This document shows positions 61,849-61,899 of a stretch of DNA of 61,899 nt, piece after piece. Source of the stretch: Chitinophagales bacterium (GTDB lineage: Bacteria; Bacteroidota; Bacteroidia; Chitinophagales; UBA2359); NCBI GenBank assembly GCA_020628375.1, contig JAHDFD010000025.1, forward strand, positions 1-61,899, in the 5' to 3' direction. Numbering within the stretch: position 1 is the first letter of the stretch; each line of letters begins with the position of its first letter. The notes under the pieces were generated by a model. That model searched no databases, had not been told where the DNA came from, and saw only the letters and a list, made by a program, of their open reading frames with translations. Made by a program: the position numbers and the translations under genes.

Positions 61849-61899
61849 AGTTTTGACAATAGTTTCCCATACAGCAATAATCTGTTAGAACTAAATATA

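Overview
The window reads as a chromosomal stretch of a low-GC Bacteroidota bacterium, probably Saprospiria-, Chitinophagia- or Flavobacteriia-like; the genus cannot be fixed from sequence alone. The evidence is of four kinds: several secreted proteins with type IX secretion (T9SS) C-terminal domains or typical Bacteroidota domains (choice-of-anchor B/LVIVD, CARDB, PKD, DUF2490, DUF547, BatD, MuiA/DUF4139, CarboxypepD_reg TonB receptor); promoters of the TAnnTTTG type; near absence of Shine-Dalgarno sites; and many short intergenic inverted repeats. I see no rRNA, tRNA or CRISPR array.

Layout. 1-4265: YceI, folD coupled to a secreted choice-of-anchor B protein, and a purine nucleoside phosphorylase. 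4571-11893: one giant secreted protein with a metzincin-type zinc motif, two families of long near-identical tandem repeats, and an IPTL-CTERM (exosortase-type) tail followed by two more membrane segments. 11894-12398: a nest of a terminator and inverted-repeat elements. 12399-20175: biotin carboxylase, a LysM glucosaminidase, an LpxH-like lipid A hydrolase, a propeller-like protein, a lipase-like hydrolase, a polysaccharide deacetylase, a lipoprotein and a DUF2490 barrel. 20144-31119: an accessory block on the minus strand, with a REP-associated transposase, a truncated tail-fibre-like gene, a tail-fibre-like protein, a CARDB/PKD/T9SS protein, a 1795-residue RHS protein carrying SLH domains and a variable C-terminal tip, and upstream a membrane TPR-LytTR regulator. 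31341-42068: acyl-CoA dehydrogenase with an 18-bp palindromic operator, ABC exporter, MazF-like toxin-antitoxin pair, MuiA-like protein, tyrosine phosphatase-like protein, lipid kinase, oligopeptide-binding lipoprotein. 42308-53811: SDR epimerase, TonB receptor, an AT-rich patch of unknown genes, a paraoxonase-like/propeller pair, thiL, DUF547, gmhA-like isomerase. 54235-59994: dolichol-phosphate-mannose-synthase-like glycosyltransferase with a polytopic membrane partner, CPBP protease, alpha/beta hydrolase, BatD. 60333-61848: a C5 DNA methyltransferase overlapping a short NgoPII-like restriction endonuclease.

Functional threads. Envelope biogenesis dominates (LpxH, sedoheptulose-phosphate isomerase, glucosaminidase, deacetylase, glycosyltransferase pair, exporter). 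The most unusual content is the RHS-SLH cluster, the exosortase-type giant protease, the dispersed inverted-repeat families, and a recurring arrangement in which the promoter -7 box ends 4-6 nt before the start codon, implying leaderless or nearly leaderless mRNAs.
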